From contig WIDE01000126.1 of the NCBI GenBank assembly GCA_015039315.1, positions 29,482 to 93,481 on the forward strand: a stretch of 64,000 nucleotides of DNA, read 5' to 3'. A program made the translations under genes and the position numbers. Source of the DNA: Clavulina sp. PMI_390 (Eukaryota > Basidiomycota > Agaricomycetes > Cantharellales > Hydnaceae). A model generated the notes under the pieces. The model worked only from the letters and a program-made list of their open reading frames with translations. It was not told the DNA's origin and did not search any database. Numbering within the stretch: the stretch's first letter is position 1; each line of letters starts with the position of its first letter. This document shows, one piece after another, positions 62,987 to 64,000 of this stretch.

Positions 62987-64000
62987 ATCATCACGGACAT
63001 GATGCAAGGTGTGGATGATTTTGTTTCCTTTGGCTCATCAGTGCTTTATATACTGATGTATCATATGTAGAGAGGTTTCTTGAATGGGGTGTATTATGTT
63101 TGGCGGACAGGACAATGAGGACATCCAATTCGAATCTCGCACACCAAAACCTTTTGACACCGACAGGGCTTCGCGGCCATGTAGATCAGCCCTCAAAACC
63201 TTGAATCTAGCGTTACACAACCCCGCGAACGGGTTTATAAAGCTAGTTTACCCTTCAAACCACAATGGGAATGACTCTATTTTTCCTGTTTATACGCCTC
63301 TAATGACGGTCACGAGAAATTCTTGAGCGACGAAAGATAATCTATATCCAGAAGACGACTGTCACATAGTATTCGAACTGTTCACGGCGGCAAGTTGACA
63401 CACCAGCACGGAGCATCTTATGAGTTCGTCGAGCAACCGCAGTCTACTGTACTAAACCGATCTTAGGTTCCCGTCACGGTCACAGCCACTTGGGAATTGA
63501 ACTCCCCCAGGACGCTCTGGTCACGGTCACAGCAGGATTGGGCCCACGGCCGGCTCCCTCGGCTCCGAAACTGCCTAAGCGGCGAAAACCCCGAAAAATT
63601 TCCCAAACCCGTCATCCAGCTTTTTTTTTCTTGCGGGAGACAAGTATTTTTGTTCGGAAACGCTTAACGGCATACAAGAAAGCTCTGCAATGAGCGTATT
63701 GCAAGAAACGTACGGATGGCTTAAGGCCGGAAGATGCCTCGGCTCCGAATTTTGTCACACCTGGGAACTTCCCCGACGTTAACGAAGTAGGAGGGTTTTA
63801 TCGGGGATGGAGGGGGGTCTTCAATTTATTTGCTTGGTCAGCATTCAATTCAGTTTGCGACCGTGCTCCTAACAACCGTTGTCAGGCAGCGAGAAAGCTG
63901 TCTTCCCCTTGGAAAAATAAAAATAAAAATAAAATATGAATGCTAGATGGTGAATGTTTCTCCCTGCGCGGAAGAATTGTAGTCTATCTTGAGAGTGAGT
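62987..64000. other. 3' flank of UGT copy 2, no gene recognised
   Basis: About 1 kb to the window end. Open frames up to 80 codons lack family features. The tail contains an A/T-rich simple repeat. A neighbouring gene may begin beyond the right edge. Confidence 0.45.
63913..63935. repeat. Short AAAAAT simple repeat
   Basis: Three to four tandem units of AAAAAT (AAAAATAAAAATAAAAA and on). Low complexity, with no evident function. Confidence 0.7.

Noticed and set aside
63480..63520. Possible tRNA B box (GAGTTCAATTCC on the minus strand)
   Set aside because: T-stem pairing fails at two positions and no A box is found at the right distance.

Overview
The window looks like nuclear DNA of a mushroom-forming basidiomycete (Agaricomycete type). 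Genes lie close together on both strands and are cut by many short GT-AG introns, mostly 50-75 nt. They encode eukaryotic housekeeping proteins (TORC2 Rictor, Dhr1/Ecm16, Sen1, Nta1, Ufd2) next to families that expand in these fungi (F-box proteins, family-1 UDP-glycosyltransferases, rhodopsin-like fungal membrane proteins). No transposon, CRISPR array, rRNA or convincing tRNA was seen.

Layout. 1-754 (-): 5' part of a PP2C phosphatase that runs off the left edge. About 1.26-9.04 kb (+): the TORC2 subunit Tsc11/Ste20/Rictor. 10.7-14.3 kb (+): a seven-helix rhodopsin-like protein with unusually long introns. 16.4-17.55 kb (-): an ornithine cyclodeaminase family enzyme, 86 bp head-to-head from 17.64-22.23 kb (+): Ecm16/Dhr1 DEAH helicase. 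22.5-29.26 kb (-): Sen1 helicase. 29.7-48.97 kb: a tandem family of eight F-box genes, all on the minus strand with the same two-exon structure. One carries a nonsense codon inside the F-box, and there is also one decayed solitary second exon. The array is split into five and three copies by two plus-strand genes, N-terminal amidase Nta1 and an ABHD12/13-like alpha/beta hydrolase. 49.45-53.86 kb (-): the U-box E4 enzyme Ufd2. 54.4-55.7 kb (+): a class II aldolase/adducin protein. 56.6-59.5 and 60.15-63.0 kb (+): a direct tandem pair of UDP-glycosyltransferases, each with twelve exons including a 9-nt and an 8-nt microexon.

How the genes relate. Several genes act in ubiquitin-dependent proteolysis: the F-box array (candidate SCF substrate adaptors), Nta1 (which starts the Asn/Gln branch of the N-degron pathway) and Ufd2 (chain elongation). 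Whether this is more than chance neighbourhood cannot be told from one window. Ecm16 (18S rRNA maturation) and Sen1 (termination, R-loop removal) are convergent RNA helicase genes.

Most notable: (1) the F-box family, with an exactly conserved 330-nt second exon in most copies, a C-terminal Cys-x-Cys-x-x-Ser tail reminiscent of a prenylation box, a shared upstream element in the right-hand three genes, and copies at different stages of decay; (2) the glycosyltransferase pair, where exon lengths worked out by hand close exactly in frame only if the two microexons are included.
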